Shown here: one piece after another, positions 44,920 to 54,123 of the stretch
How positions within the stretch are numbered: position 1 is the stretch's first letter
How the letters are laid out: each line of letters starts with the position of its first letter
NCBI RefSeq assembly: GCF_900277125.1
Contig: NZ_OPYN01000150.1
Location: 99,535 to 163,534 of the forward strand
From: Pseudomonas inefficax
Lineage (GTDB): Bacteria; Pseudomonadota; Gammaproteobacteria; Pseudomonadales; Pseudomonadaceae
Direction of reading: 5' to 3'
DNA: 64,000 nucleotides
Program-made: the position numbers and the translations under genes
The notes under the pieces: model-generated
Database searches by the model: none
The model's input: only the letters and a program-made list of their open reading frames with translations
What the model was told of the DNA's origin: nothing

Positions 44920-46459
44920 CCTTGACCTCCGCCAACCTGTGCCCAGCCGCAGCGCTGCGTTGCAGGCGCCAGCCCAGGCTGCCGGCCAGCAAGGCGCTGG
45001 CTAGCAGTGCCAGATCCACACCGGCCACCGCCCACAAACCCTGGCTGAGCGCCCGCCACGGATGATCGCCGGTGCTCCAGGCGTTCGACAGCACGGCCAG
45101 CAACGCCAGCACGCTGATCGCCAGGCACTGCGCCGCCCAAGGCGCGCGGGCCTGCGCGCAACGGCCAATCACCCACAGCGCGTGCAGCCCCGCCAGCAAC
45201 CAGGCGGCGAAGAAAACCCGCACCTCCCAATCGGCACGCCCGCTCAGGGTCAACGGCAAGCAGCGGTTTGCCACCAGCATGGCCAAGGTGGCAAGGGGCA
45301 AGCCGGTGATCAGTACGCTGCACAACAGGGTCATCGCCATCCCGCCCCGGTCCCGGGCCGCCTGCTGCAGGCGGCGCTTGGCCAGCCAGTACAGCAGGCC
45401 GCTGGCGAGCATCACGCAACCGCTGATGCCTGCGAAAAAGTACAGGGCGCGTAAGCCGGGCTGATGGAAGTGCGCTACATGCAACCCGGCCAGCACATCA
45501 AGGGTCGCAGCTGCGGGCGGCAGCCGCGACGCATGTAGCAGCCGTCCGCTGGCGCCCTCGAAGTACAGGGTCTGGCCGTCCAGGCTCAGGCGGTCGGCCA
45601 CGCTGCGACTGACCTCTACATAGGCATTGGCGTCCCCCGGATGCCAGACCCTGACGAACGCTGGCGCACCGCCACCCCAGTGCTGGCGGGCCTCGACCAG
45701 CATACCGTCGATGGAAGCCAATCGCCCCGGCGTTCCCGCCGCCGGCCGGCTGAAGGCGGCGTTGGCCTGCACCGCGAACTGCTCGGCCTGGCCTGGATAC
45801 AGCGCATCGATGGCAGCCGGCAGGTACAGCGGGAACAGGATCAGCAGGCCGCTCAGCAGAATCAGCGCGTGGAACGGCAAGGCGAACACGCCGGTCAGGT
45901 TGTGCAGGTCGAGCAAGCGCCGCGGCGCCTTGTATGCGCGCAGGGTGAACAAATCCTGAAACAAACGCGTGTGGATGCACACCCCTGCGATCAGGGCGAT
46001 CAATCCGACCATCGCTGCCAGGCCCAGCAGCCGGGCACCGAGGTTCCAGGCATTGATGTTCAGGGTGTAATGAAGGCGGTAGAAAAAGTCACCGCCACGG
46101 CTACCGGCAGCAGACACTTCACCGTCGTTGCCAGGCAGCAGGAACCTACTGAAGCCTTCGCGCTCGACGCTCCAGGCCTGAAAACGCAGCAGTGGGCGGC
46201 GAGCATCGGGTAACTCCACATACCACTGCAACAGCGCCTTGCCCTCGCTCAAGCCGGCCACCCGTGGCAACACCTGCCGGTCCAGCGACAGCGGCGCGGC
46301 CGTCGGCGGCACACGCAGCGCCGGCAGCATCCAGCGGTCCAGTTCGCGGTCGTACAACGCAAGGCTACCCATGAAAAACGCGATGAACAACAACGCGGAA
46401 AACCCCAGGCCCAGCACCCTATGCGCCCACAGCATGGCCTGGCGGAGATTGTCGAACAT
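44912..46459 (-). CDS. PepSY-associated TM helix domain protein (probable siderophore-iron reductase)
   Basis: A 515-residue inner-membrane protein of the PepSY_TM family with several helices: RVLGLGFSALLFIAFFMGSLALYDREL at the start, LHYTLNINAWNLGARLLGLAAMVGLIALIAGVC, HNLTGVFALPFHALILLSGLLIL, then a periplasmic loop and C-terminal helices. Conserved His residues (HYTL, HNLTGVF, LHVAHFHQ) could bind haem. Such proteins release iron from siderophores by reduction. The ATG at 46459 overlaps the DUF3649 stop by one base; a longer frame upstream is shadow of that gene. Confidence 0.88.
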   Translation of the reverse strand: MFDNLRQAMLWAHRVLGLGFSALLFIAFFMGSLALYDRELDRWMLPALRVPPTAAPLSLDRQVLPRVAGLSEGKALLQWYVELPDARRPLLRFQAWSVEREGFSRFLLPGNDGEVSAAGSRGGDFFYRLHYTLNINAWNLGARLLGLAAMVGLIALIAGVCIHTRLFQDLFTLRAYKAPRRLLDLHNLTGVFALPFHALILLSGLLILFPLYLPAAIDALYPGQAEQFAVQANAAFSRPAAGTPGRLASIDGMLVEARQHWGGGAPAFVRVWHPGDANAYVEVSRSVADRLSLDGQTLYFEGASGRLLHASRLPPAAATLDVLAGLHVAHFHQPGLRALYFFAGISGCVMLASGLLYWLAKRRLQQAARDRGGMAMTLLCSVLITGLPLATLAMLVANRCLPLTLSGRADWEVRVFFAAWLLAGLHALWVIGRCAQARAPWAAQCLAISVLALLAVLSNAWSTGDHPWRALSQGLWAVAGVDLALLASALLAGSLGWRLQRSAAAGHRLAEVKDA

Positions 46460-46767
46460 CACCCCGCCCCCACCAGCACATGCGCCAGGGCCAGTAGCGC
46501 CAGCGACACGCAGGCCAGGCAAAGAGCGTTGCGCACGGCCCGGCGGGCACACAGCAACCAGAGCACCAGTGGCGGGTAGAGCACGAAGGCGCCAATCGAA
46601 CTGCTCAGCACTGCCTCGCTTGGCGCTTGCCCAAGCCACGCCAGGGCCAGCGCGGCCATGGCGCTGAATGGCCAGATGTACAGGTAGCTCAGCAGCAGGG
46701 CCAGTAACAGCCACAACGCGCGCTCTCGGTCTCGAGCGATTTTCTTGTACGACGCCGGTCGTTTCAC
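46459..46767 (-). CDS. DUF3649 family membrane protein
   Basis: A 102-residue protein with three hydrophobic segments (ALWLLLALLLSYLYIWPFSAM, SIGAFVLYPPLVLWLLC, ALCLACVSLALLALAHVLV), typical of DUF3649 proteins in TonB-receptor operons. The start is GTG at 46767 with AGGAG six bases upstream. It lies 31 bp after the receptor gene and is coupled to the PepSY gene. Confidence 0.82.
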   Translation of the reverse strand: MKRPASYKKIARDRERALWLLLALLLSYLYIWPFSAMAALALAWLGQAPSEAVLSSSIGAFVLYPPLVLWLLCARRAVRNALCLACVSLALLALAHVLVGAG

Positions 46768-46798
46768 CCTGCTCTCCTCATCCCTTCACGGCGGTTCT

Positions 46799-49216
46799 TC
46801 AGAACCTGGCGCGCAGGGTCAAGGAGACCGCACGGGGGTCACCGAAGATGTTCCCGTCCTGGAAGGTGTTGATGCGCTGGTAGTACTTCTTGTTGGTCAG
46901 GTTGGTGGCAAGCAGGTCCGCCGACAGATGCTCGTCGAGCTGGTAGCCGACACCCGCGTCGTACAGCGCGTAGCCACTCTGTTGTAGTTTGGTGCCGTCC
47001 ATGTCGATGCTGGGGACGTACAGTTTGTTGTAGGTTTCGCTGACAACGCTCACGCCGCCCTGCACGCTCCACTTTTCAAGCTCACCGGGCAACTTGTAAA
47101 GGGTCCAGACCCGCAACATGTTCTTCGGCAAATAGGTTTGCAACTGCTCGTTAGGGCTGTCGTAGCGCTTGTAGGTGTGGGCGAAGTTGGCAGTGAGGAA
47201 CCAGTCAGGCGTCACCTGCCCGCTCACTTCCATCTCGTAGCCACGGGTGCGTGCCTTGCCGCCGGCTACCACGGCCCGCGAGTTCGGGTCGTTCATGTCG
47301 GGGATGGCGCGGTTCTCTTCCTCGATCTGGAAGGCCGCCAGCGAGGCGTTCACCGCGCCGTCGAGGAATTCGCCCTTGATGCCGAGCTCATGCTGCTTGC
47401 CCTCGATCGGATCGATGATGCTGTTGTTGATATCCAGGTTGCTGACCGGCTGCGGGTTGAACACCTCGGCGTAGTTGGCATACAGCGAGTAATTGTCGTT
47501 CAGCTCGTAGATCAACCCGTAGAACGGGGTGAACTTCTGCGACTCGCTCTGGCTGGCCTTTTCCGACGGCGAGCCGGCTTCCGGCTGGTGCTGGCTGCGG
47601 TGCATGTCAAGCCAGGTGACACGGCCGCCAAGTACCAGGGTCAATGGGTCGCTCAGGCTCAGGCGCATGTTGCCGTAGACCGCCTTGGAGCGGGTGTTGG
47701 CAACGTTGGTGGGCAGGCGATCGGAATCGGGGAATGCCGGGAACGGGAAGTCCGCCTGCGGATCGTACAGGTCCACATCACCAAGGAAGCTGGAGTAGTA
47801 GCCGCCGTTGGAGGAGAACTCCGAACGGGAGTAGTTGGTGCCCACCAGCAGCTTGTGCTCCCGGCCGAACAGGCTGAACGGGCCGTCGGCGTACAGGTCC
47901 ACTTCGTCCTGCTTCTCGCGGTAGTCGAACATGATCGAGTTCATCGACACCAGGTTATCGGCCGGGTCGATACCACCGCCATTGCGGGCATAGGCCTGGG
48001 TCAGATCGTAGTTGTTGTCGGCATGGCGCACCGCGAGTTTGGTCTTCCAGCCGCCACCAAGCTGATGCTCAAGCTCGGTGAATACCGAAGTGCTCCAGAA
48101 GTAGTCGCGGTTCCAGTTGGCGCCGTAGAAGTTCTTGCGCGAGACGTCCGGCAGCGACATGGCCGCTTCGCCCGCGGCGTTGGTGTAGCGGAACGCCGGC
48201 AGCGAGCGCTGGGCGCCGCGAATGTCGGTATTCTGGTTGCTGGCACCGATGGTCCAGACAGTATCTGGGGTCAGGTCGATATCGACGATGCCGTAGGCCT
48301 GGTTCGACTCTCGCTTGCCGCTGCCATCGTAGGGGAAGGCCTGGTTGTGCTGGCTGAGCACCAGGCGGCCACGGACGTTGCCGGCCTCGGTCAGCGGGCC
48401 GGTGACGTCGACCATGCCACGGTAGTTGTCCCAGGAGCCGGCGCTGACTTCGGCCGATACCGCCGCGTCGGCCAGCGGGCGCTTGCGTATCAGGTTGATG
48501 CTGCCGCCCGCCCCACCGGCGCCGGTCAGGCTGCCGGATGGCCCCTTGAGCACCTCGACGCGGTCGTACATGGTCAGGTCCGGAGACAGGAAGATCCGGT
48601 TATCCATGGTGGTCGGCGTGCCGTCCAGCTGCAGCGAAGTTATCTCGAAGCCACGCGAGAAGAAGCTCAGGCGGCTGGCATCGATGCGTTGCACAGTCAC
48701 GCCGCCGACCTCACCCAGCGCATCCTCTAGGGTATAGAGGTTCTGCTTCTGGATCCGCTCCTGGCCGATCACGTTGATCGTCTGCGGCACCTCCCGCAGG
48801 TGCAGGGGAACCTTGGTACCCACCGAAAAAGTCGGCGCGCTGGTCTGCATGCCGACGATCGACATCGCTGGCAGCTCCAGCTGCGCGCCGTCCTGCGCCA
48901 CGGGCAACAGGTTCCAGCTACCGCTCGATGTGACCTCCAGGCGCAGTCCACTCCCCTGCAGTGCCAGCTCCATTGCCTGCTGCGTGGTCATCTGCCCGCG
49001 TACCGGCTGGGCAGTCTTGCCCTCGATGAGTGCGGGCGATATCGAGAGCACGTTGCCGGTTTCCCGGGCGATGCGAGTCAGGGTGCTGCCCAATGGCGCG
49101 GCGGGCAGGTCGAAGCTATGACTGACCTGTTCGTTCTGGGCGACGGCTTGCCAGGACAGGCCTGCAAGGGCAATGGCGGCAGCCAGGGCATGAGGGCGGA
49201 GCGAAGGATGGGACAT
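46799..49216 (-). CDS. TonB-dependent siderophore receptor with signalling (STN) domain
   Basis: An 805-residue outer-membrane receptor. A signal peptide is followed by a secretin/TonB N-terminal domain (HSFDLPAAPLGSTLTRIARETGN, ~30-105) that signals to FecR, then the plug (VPQTINVIGQERIQKQNL; DRVEVLKGPSGSLTGAGGAGG) and a 22-strand barrel ending in SLTLRARF. It is of the FpvA/FecA type that imports a ferric siderophore and reports its binding. The siderophore cannot be told from sequence. fecI- and fecR-like genes lie just upstream. Confidence 0.94.
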   Translation of the reverse strand: MSHPSLRPHALAAAIALAGLSWQAVAQNEQVSHSFDLPAAPLGSTLTRIARETGNVLSISPALIEGKTAQPVRGQMTTQQAMELALQGSGLRLEVTSSGSWNLLPVAQDGAQLELPAMSIVGMQTSAPTFSVGTKVPLHLREVPQTINVIGQERIQKQNLYTLEDALGEVGGVTVQRIDASRLSFFSRGFEITSLQLDGTPTTMDNRIFLSPDLTMYDRVEVLKGPSGSLTGAGGAGGSINLIRKRPLADAAVSAEVSAGSWDNYRGMVDVTGPLTEAGNVRGRLVLSQHNQAFPYDGSGKRESNQAYGIVDIDLTPDTVWTIGASNQNTDIRGAQRSLPAFRYTNAAGEAAMSLPDVSRKNFYGANWNRDYFWSTSVFTELEHQLGGGWKTKLAVRHADNNYDLTQAYARNGGGIDPADNLVSMNSIMFDYREKQDEVDLYADGPFSLFGREHKLLVGTNYSRSEFSSNGGYYSSFLGDVDLYDPQADFPFPAFPDSDRLPTNVANTRSKAVYGNMRLSLSDPLTLVLGGRVTWLDMHRSQHQPEAGSPSEKASQSESQKFTPFYGLIYELNDNYSLYANYAEVFNPQPVSNLDINNSIIDPIEGKQHELGIKGEFLDGAVNASLAAFQIEEENRAIPDMNDPNSRAVVAGGKARTRGYEMEVSGQVTPDWFLTANFAHTYKRYDSPNEQLQTYLPKNMLRVWTLYKLPGELEKWSVQGGVSVVSETYNKLYVPSIDMDGTKLQQSGYALYDAGVGYQLDEHLSADLLATNLTNKKYYQRINTFQDGNIFGDPRAVSLTLRARF

Positions 49217-49296
49217 GGGGCGTCGGCTCGTCTGGGTGATCGTTCATAGCCAGGACACCCGAAATCGGGAACCCCCTCATCGCACTGAAAAAAAAT

Positions 49297-50259
49297 TTAC
49301 TTCACGTCGATCCGGGTCAGCCAGAAGCCCAGGGTGTCGACCCGGATCGGCAGCGTCTCCCTCAGCGAAGCCAAGGTGCGCGTCATGTCGTCCACAAGAA
49401 AGGTACCGAATACCCGGACCTGAGCAGCTTGCGGGCTGATGCGCAGCAGGCCGCCGTAATATGGGCGCAGGGCTTCCACCAGCTCGCCCAAGGGTTCGTC
49501 CCGGGCTTCGATACGCCCCTGTACCCAGTCATCGCGAGTACGCATCGACGGTGCCACTGCCACACTGCCCCGGCGGTCGAAGGCAAAGGCCTGGCCCGCC
49601 TCCACTCGCCGGGCGCTGCCGTCGGCAGTGGTCAGCAGTACGCTGTGCTGCTGGACCGAAACCAGGCAGCGCTCAGACTCCTGGCGCACCATGAAGCGGG
49701 TGCCCAGCGCGCGTACCTCGCCATGAGCGGTGGCGACAATCAGCGGCCGTGCGCGATCAGGCGCTACCTGCACCTGCAGGTCACCCGCGCGCAGCACTAC
49801 CCGACGCTGCCGAGCGTCGAAGCGGATATCGGCCGCACTGCGGGCGTTGAGGCTCAGACGGCTGCCATCGGTAAGCATCAGGGTCTTGCGCTCGCCGGTG
49901 GCGGTGTGGGCGTCGGCCAGCAGGTCGGCCACCGGGGCCAGGCGGTTGAGTACACCGACGCCACCGGCGCCCAGCAGCAAGAGTGCCAGGCCCTTGCCCA
50001 GCAGGTTTCGCCGCGAAGGGTTGGGCATCGCGCGCAAGGCACGGCTGGCCACCTGTACTTGCCCTGGCAGCCCCTGCAGATCAGCCAGCGCAGTCTCGAG
50101 CACACCGTTCACCCGTTGCCACGCGGCCCGATGCTCGGCGCAGTGCTGGTGCCATTGCGCGAACGCCTGATGCGCGGGGTCGCTGGCCGGCAGGTGCTCC
50201 AGGCGCAGCATCCAGTCGATGGCCTCGTGCAGCAGCAGCTCAGGGGTTTGGCTGCTCAT
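49297..50259 (-). CDS. FecR-type anti-sigma/transmembrane signal protein
   Basis: A 320-residue protein with a cytoplasmic N-terminal DUF4880-type domain (LLLHEAIDWMLRLEH ... FAQWHQHCAEHRAAWQRV), one membrane segment (LLGKGLALLLLGAGGVGVL, ~85-105) and a periplasmic FecR domain (GERKTLMLTDGSRLSLNARSA, VRALGTRFMV). It links receptor occupancy to the sigma factor. The ATG at 50259 overlaps the sigma gene's stop by 4 bp. Confidence 0.92.
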   Translation of the reverse strand: MSSQTPELLLHEAIDWMLRLEHLPASDPAHQAFAQWHQHCAEHRAAWQRVNGVLETALADLQGLPGQVQVASRALRAMPNPSRRNLLGKGLALLLLGAGGVGVLNRLAPVADLLADAHTATGERKTLMLTDGSRLSLNARSAADIRFDARQRRVVLRAGDLQVQVAPDRARPLIVATAHGEVRALGTRFMVRQESERCLVSVQQHSVLLTTADGSARRVEAGQAFAFDRRGSVAVAPSMRTRDDWVQGRIEARDEPLGELVEALRPYYGGLLRISPQAAQVRVFGTFLVDDMTRTLASLRETLPIRVDTLGFWLTRIDVK

Positions 50260-50762
50260 GTGCCGGCGCCGCTCAGGCAATGCAGGAAGGCGCGGCGCAG
50301 GTCGCGCTCCACGGTGGCGAGGGAAATGCCCAGTTGCCGGGCGATCTGCGGCTGAGGCAGGCCATCCAGGCGACTGAGAATGAAGACATGGCGCACCCGC
50401 AGCGGCAGGCCGTGCAGCATCTGGTCTATCTGAACCAGCGCTTCGTGCACCAGCGCGAGTTCTTCTTCGGAGGGGGCACAGGCCTCCATGAAGTTGGCCA
50501 GCTCTTCCAGGTACGCCCTTTCCAGCGCTCGACGACGAAACAGGTTGCTCAGCAGGCGCCGTGCGACGGTGGCGAGAAAAGCACGCGGCTCCTCGATGGC
50601 GACCGGCTGCGGCGCTTTCATGACCCGCAGAAAGGTGTCCTGGGCCAAGTCTGCAGCATCGTGCGGGCATTGCAGGCGACGATAGAGCCAAGTCCTCAGC
50701 CAACGATGGTTGGTGCCGTAGAGCTCGGAGAACGCATCTTTGACGGGTTGGTAATCTGCCAC
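50256..50762 (-). CDS. FecI-type ECF sigma-70 factor
   Basis: A 168-residue extracytoplasmic-function sigma factor of the iron-starvation class. Region 2 shows DAADLAQDTFLRVMKAP and region 4 shows VFILSRLDGLPQPQIARQLGISLATVERDLRRAF. It would transcribe the receptor operon when FecR is activated. The start is GTG at 50762; no better start lies near, and a Fur-like box begins 17 bp upstream, which leaves a very short leader. Confidence 0.92.
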   Translation of the reverse strand: MADYQPVKDAFSELYGTNHRWLRTWLYRRLQCPHDAADLAQDTFLRVMKAPQPVAIEEPRAFLATVARRLLSNLFRRRALERAYLEELANFMEACAPSEEELALVHEALVQIDQMLHGLPLRVRHVFILSRLDGLPQPQIARQLGISLATVERDLRRAFLHCLSGAGT

Positions 50763-50778
50763 GACGACACCGCACTAA

Positions 50779-50793
50779 TGATATTTCTTCTCA
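50779..50793 (-). promoter_or_regulatory. Fur box upstream of the FecI-type gene
   Basis: On the minus strand TGAGAAGAAATATCA matches the 7-1-7 Fur core TGATAAT-N-ATTATCA at 12 of 14 defined positions, with a further AATAA flank. Iron repression of fecI-type genes is the known rule. Confidence 0.65.
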
Positions 50794-50912
50794 TTATTAT
50801 CTTCGGTTCGGGCTTTACACAACCTCCAAGGTCTTCAAAGTGACCCGGCAAGGCTTGACCCTACCGTAAGGGGCAGACTTTACCCTTGGCACTTCATTAC
50901 CTGGAGTTTGTC

Positions 50913-51491
50913 ATGAAGAGCAAACGCATGCTCGTAATCCTCGGCCACCCTTCGAACGACAGCTTTTGCGGCGCTGTGTCCGAACGTTATGTCGAGGCTG
51001 CCAAGCAAGCAGGCCACGAGGTGCGCCTGCTGCGCCTGGGCACCCTGGACTTCGATCCGGTCTTGCACGATGGCTATAACCAGATCCAGTCGCTTGAGCC
51101 CGATTTGATCGACGCACAGAACGACATTACCTGGGCCGAACACCTGACATTGGTGTACCCGATCTGGTGGGGCGGCATCCCGGCGTTGCTCAAGGGGTTC
51201 TTCGACCGCGTGTTTCTGCCCGGTTTTGCCTTCAAGTACCGCAAGGGCTCGCCCTTCCCGGATAAGCTGCTCAAGGGCCGCACGGCTCACCTTCTGGTGA
51301 CCATGGACACGCCGCCGTGGTACTACCGGTGGGTGTATCGCATGCCGGGCCTGCACCAAATGCGCAAGACCACCCTGGAGTTCTGCGGCATAAAACCCCT
51401 GAAAACCCTGACCTTCGGTCCGGTACTGGGCTCCAAGCCGGAACAGCGTGAAGCCTGGCTCAAACAAGTCCAGGCAGTCGCCAGCCGCTGA
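50913..51491 (+). CDS. NAD(P)H-dependent flavodoxin-fold oxidoreductase
   Basis: A 192-residue FMN-binding quinone reductase-like protein. MLVILGHPSNDSFCGAVSERY is the phosphate-binding start, and LTLVYPIWWGGIPALLKGFFDRVFLPGFAF is the family signature. Such enzymes reduce quinones or azo compounds with NAD(P)H in the cytosol. The ATG at 50913 follows CTGGAG; a start at 50886 is also in frame. A MerR-type regulator follows in the same direction. Confidence 0.9.
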   Translation: MKSKRMLVILGHPSNDSFCGAVSERYVEAAKQAGHEVRLLRLGTLDFDPVLHDGYNQIQSLEPDLIDAQNDITWAEHLTLVYPIWWGGIPALLKGFFDRVFLPGFAFKYRKGSPFPDKLLKGRTAHLLVTMDTPPWYYRWVYRMPGLHQMRKTTLEFCGIKPLKTLTFGPVLGSKPEQREAWLKQVQAVASR

Positions 51492-51574
51492 CCGGCCCCG
51501 GTCGGGCCGCGCACCTGCGCTGCCCAGCCGAGCCTCCCTGCTGTGACACCTTGTCCAACCTGGCTTCCCACCCC

Positions 51575-51606
51575 TTGACGCTTGTGCAAAGATTTGCGCG
51601 CTTGTA
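51575..51606 (+). promoter_or_regulatory. MerR-type promoter/operator upstream of the MerR gene
   Basis: TTGACG (51575-51580) and CTTGTA (51601-51606) are separated by 20 bp, longer than the usual 17. The spacer holds a dyad GTGCAAA-GA-TTTGCGC (6 of 7 pairs). A long spacer with a central dyad is the layout of MerR-controlled promoters. A second perfect stem, GCGCGCTT-GTAA-AAGCGCGC (51596-51615), overlaps the -10. Confidence 0.45.
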
Positions 51607-51655
51607 AAAGCGCGCGACATCTTCTTGCTTCTGATGCGTCAAAAAAGGGATTTTC

Positions 51656-52039
51656 ATGTACATCGGCAAAGCCGCCCAGCTGGCGGGCACCACCGTCAAG
51701 AGCATTCGACATTACGAAGAAATCGGCCTGTTGCCTCCCCCGCAACGCGAAGGCAAGTACCGCATCTACAACCAGCAAAGCGTAGAGCTGCTGACCTTCA
51801 TCAAATGCGCTCAGCAACTCGGTTTCAAGCTCAAGGAAATGCAGGCCATTCTGCAGGATCATCGTGGCCAGGAGCTGCCCTGGGATCTGGCCATGCAGGC
51901 CATCGATAACAAAAAGCAGGAATTGATGGGGCAGATCCAGGCCTTGCAGCAAGTGCATGACGGCTTGGTTGAGTTTGAGCTGAGCCTCAAAGATGCTCAG
52001 ATGCAATGCCAGTTCGAACACCTGGAAAAAGCCCGCTGA
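51656..52039 (+). CDS. MerR-family transcriptional regulator
   Basis: A 127-residue regulator: MYIGKAAQLAGTTVKSIRHYEEIGLL is the wHTH start, KYRIYNQQSVELLTFIKCAQQLGFKLKEMQ the second half, and a dimerisation helix follows. No metal-binding cysteine pair is seen at the C-terminus, so it is not a CueR/ZntR-type sensor. It probably controls itself and perhaps the oxidoreductase before it. AAGGGA lies seven bases upstream of the start. Confidence 0.9.
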   Translation: MYIGKAAQLAGTTVKSIRHYEEIGLLPPPQREGKYRIYNQQSVELLTFIKCAQQLGFKLKEMQAILQDHRGQELPWDLAMQAIDNKKQELMGQIQALQQVHDGLVEFELSLKDAQMQCQFEHLEKAR

Positions 52040-52299
52040 ATCCGCACCGCCGCCCCTTAACGGCCATGGCCCCCGGCGATTCAGCCTGGCATGGGCTCCC
52101 CCCCGGCTGCTCGCCAACTTGCACTGCTGGCTGCGGCACAATCGAGGCAATTTTTCAGCCTGTATTCAAGGACGCAGCGAATCAGCATTCAGTACCGCCT
52201 GACTTGTTGGTCTGAACTTTGCTGTCCGCCCTGGCTTCCCCTGCATACCTGGCACGCAAACATGCGGCTGAAGGCAATCCACCTACAGGGGTTCGCAAT

Positions 52300-53625
52300 A
52301 TGATCGATCAAGCGACAGGCATGAAAGCAGGTGAACGCTATCGCGTGGAAAACATCGAGCGGGCGCATCAGTTCCCAGGCTTCTTTCAAGACGGCAAGTA
52401 TTACCTGGGCCCTGAGCTTTTGACCGCCGTTGGCTGGATCGAAGGTACGCGTTTCATCTACGACAGCGTGGATGCCGAAGGCGAACCGGTGTTTCCGAAC
52501 CGGGAGGCAGGCACGGTTGAAGGGCTGACGTTGACCTTGGTCGATGGTACCGCCCTTGAAATCTCCAGGATCGAGGCCAGCGAAACGTTCGCGCCACTCG
52601 ACGAGCACAACAAGTCTGCCACAGAGCGCGAATCGCACCGCGAGGGCTACCCAAGCAGAGGGCCGCTGCGCGGCAAAGTCGTGGTGATAACTGGCGCTTC
52701 CAGCGGTATCGGCCGTGCCACCGCGCACGCATTTGCCTGCAAGGGGGCTCGCCTGGTGCTCGCTGCGCGGGATGAAGAAGCGCTGTTCGACGTCCTGGAC
52801 GAATGCACCGACTGCGGTACGGATGCCATAGCGATCACGACCGACGTCACCCGCAACGACCAGGTGCAAGCGCTGGCCGCCCAGGCTGCAGAATTTGGCC
52901 ACGGACGGATCGATATCTGGATCAACAACGCCGGCGTTGGCGCGGTCGGCAATTTCGAGGCAACACCACTGGAGGCCCATGAGCAGGTCATTCAGACTGA
53001 CCTGATGGGTTACCTGCGCGGCGCTTTTGTAGCCCTTCCTCTCTTCAAGCGCCAAGGCAGCGGCATCCTGATCAATACGCTGTCCCTGGGCAGTTGGGTG
53101 GCCCAACCCTATGCAGCCGCGTACTCGGCGAGCAAGTTCGGCTTGCGTGGCCTGACAGAGGCACTGCGAGGGGAATTGACGGAGTTTCCCGACATCCACG
53201 TGTGCGATATCTATCCGGCAGTCATGGACACACCGGGCTTTCGAGACGGCGGCAACTACACAGGACATGCGCTGACGCCTCCAGGCCCTGTATATGATCC
53301 CGAACTTGTGGCAAAGGCCATGGTGGCCTGCGCAATATCACCTCGAGCTCACACCACGGTCGGCGCCACGGCTCGCCTCGCGCATCTGGCCAGCTACCTG
53401 GTACCAGGCCTGCCTCTGTTATCGGGGTGGCTGACGCGCCGGGGGATAAACCGTAGCCCGAAAGCCGAAACCTCATCAGGCAACCTCTTTGAGCCGCCGA
53501 GTGGCAGGAGGAGTATCGACGGGGGCTGGAGGAAGTCAAAAGACAAGACGCCAATACTAATCGGCGCAGCGGCGCTTGGAATGATCGTAGGTTTTGCGAT
53601 CACCCATTCACGCCGCAGGAGCTGA
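52300..53625 (+). CDS. Short-chain dehydrogenase with unusual N-terminal domain and C-terminal membrane anchor
   Basis: A 441-residue protein. Residues ~125-350 are a classical SDR: VVVITGASSGIGRATAHAFA (cofactor), NNAGVGAVGNFEA, and YAAAYSASKFGLRGL (Tyr/Lys). The first ~100 residues (GERYRVENIERAHQFPGFFQ ... TLVDGTALEISRIEA) form a separate beta-rich domain I do not know. The C-terminus has a membrane segment (TPILIGAAALGMIVGFAITH) with a basic tail, suggesting membrane anchoring. ATG at 52300 follows CAGGGG; the in-frame start at 52219 is less likely. Confidence 0.82.
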   Translation: MIDQATGMKAGERYRVENIERAHQFPGFFQDGKYYLGPELLTAVGWIEGTRFIYDSVDAEGEPVFPNREAGTVEGLTLTLVDGTALEISRIEASETFAPLDEHNKSATERESHREGYPSRGPLRGKVVVITGASSGIGRATAHAFACKGARLVLAARDEEALFDVLDECTDCGTDAIAITTDVTRNDQVQALAAQAAEFGHGRIDIWINNAGVGAVGNFEATPLEAHEQVIQTDLMGYLRGAFVALPLFKRQGSGILINTLSLGSWVAQPYAAAYSASKFGLRGLTEALRGELTEFPDIHVCDIYPAVMDTPGFRDGGNYTGHALTPPGPVYDPELVAKAMVACAISPRAHTTVGATARLAHLASYLVPGLPLLSGWLTRRGINRSPKAETSSGNLFEPPSGRRSIDGGWRKSKDKTPILIGAAALGMIVGFAITHSRRRS

Positions 53626-53825
53626 ACAATTGTGCTGTCAAACTCGACGCAAGGCGGATCAGTTCCAAAAGTTGGCGAACAAAGCTCTGCGGCGCCACAA
53701 ATGCTCGCACGGGTTCTTTCGCGCAACCCGTCGGCCCAAGCGCAAAGCCGGGGAGCAAATCGCTCTCTGCTTGAAGTCGGAGTTGAACACAGACTTTCCT
53801 GTGTGACGACATGAGGTGAAAGATC

Positions 53826-54044
53826 ATGGCTGACAACCAAAGCAATCGTGGCCGCCAAGGTGGTTCCGCACAGAACAATCCAGGCAATTTCGCCAACGAC
53901 CGTGAAAAGGCGTCGGAGGCAGGTCGCAAAGGCGGCCAGAGCTCCGGGGGCAACTTTGCCAACGACCGTGAACGCGCCTCCGAGGCTGGGCGCAAAGGCG
54001 GAGAGAACAGCCACGGCGGCGGCCGTGGTAGCGAAAACCGCTAA
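53826..54044 (+). CDS. KGG-repeat general stress protein
   Basis: A 72-residue hydrophilic protein with two repeats of the (G/N)FANDRE(K/R)ASEAGRKGG type, the stress-induced KGG motif found in YciG and Con-10. It is likely a desiccation or stationary-phase protein. GAGGTG lies nine bases upstream of the start, and a strong terminator follows 15 bp after the stop. Confidence 0.88.
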   Translation: MADNQSNRGRQGGSAQNNPGNFANDREKASEAGRKGGQSSGGNFANDRERASEAGRKGGENSHGGGRGSENR

Positions 54045-54058
54045 CTTGAAATGAGTTC

Positions 54059-54088
54059 GGCCAGGGTGCATGGCACCCTGGCCTTTTT
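54059..54088 (+). terminator. Rho-independent terminator after KGG gene
   Basis: A perfect 11-bp stem GGCCAGGGTGC-ATG-GCACCCTGGCC is followed by TTTTT. Confidence 0.93.
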
Positions 54089-54123
54089 CTGTAATTGACC
54101 AAACGTCCTGCGGCGTTTTCAAG

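Noticed and set aside
53632..53814. 60-residue plus-strand frame between the SDR and KGG genes
   Set aside because: It has no good ribosome-binding site and low-complexity Ser/Gln composition, and nothing suggests coding selection.
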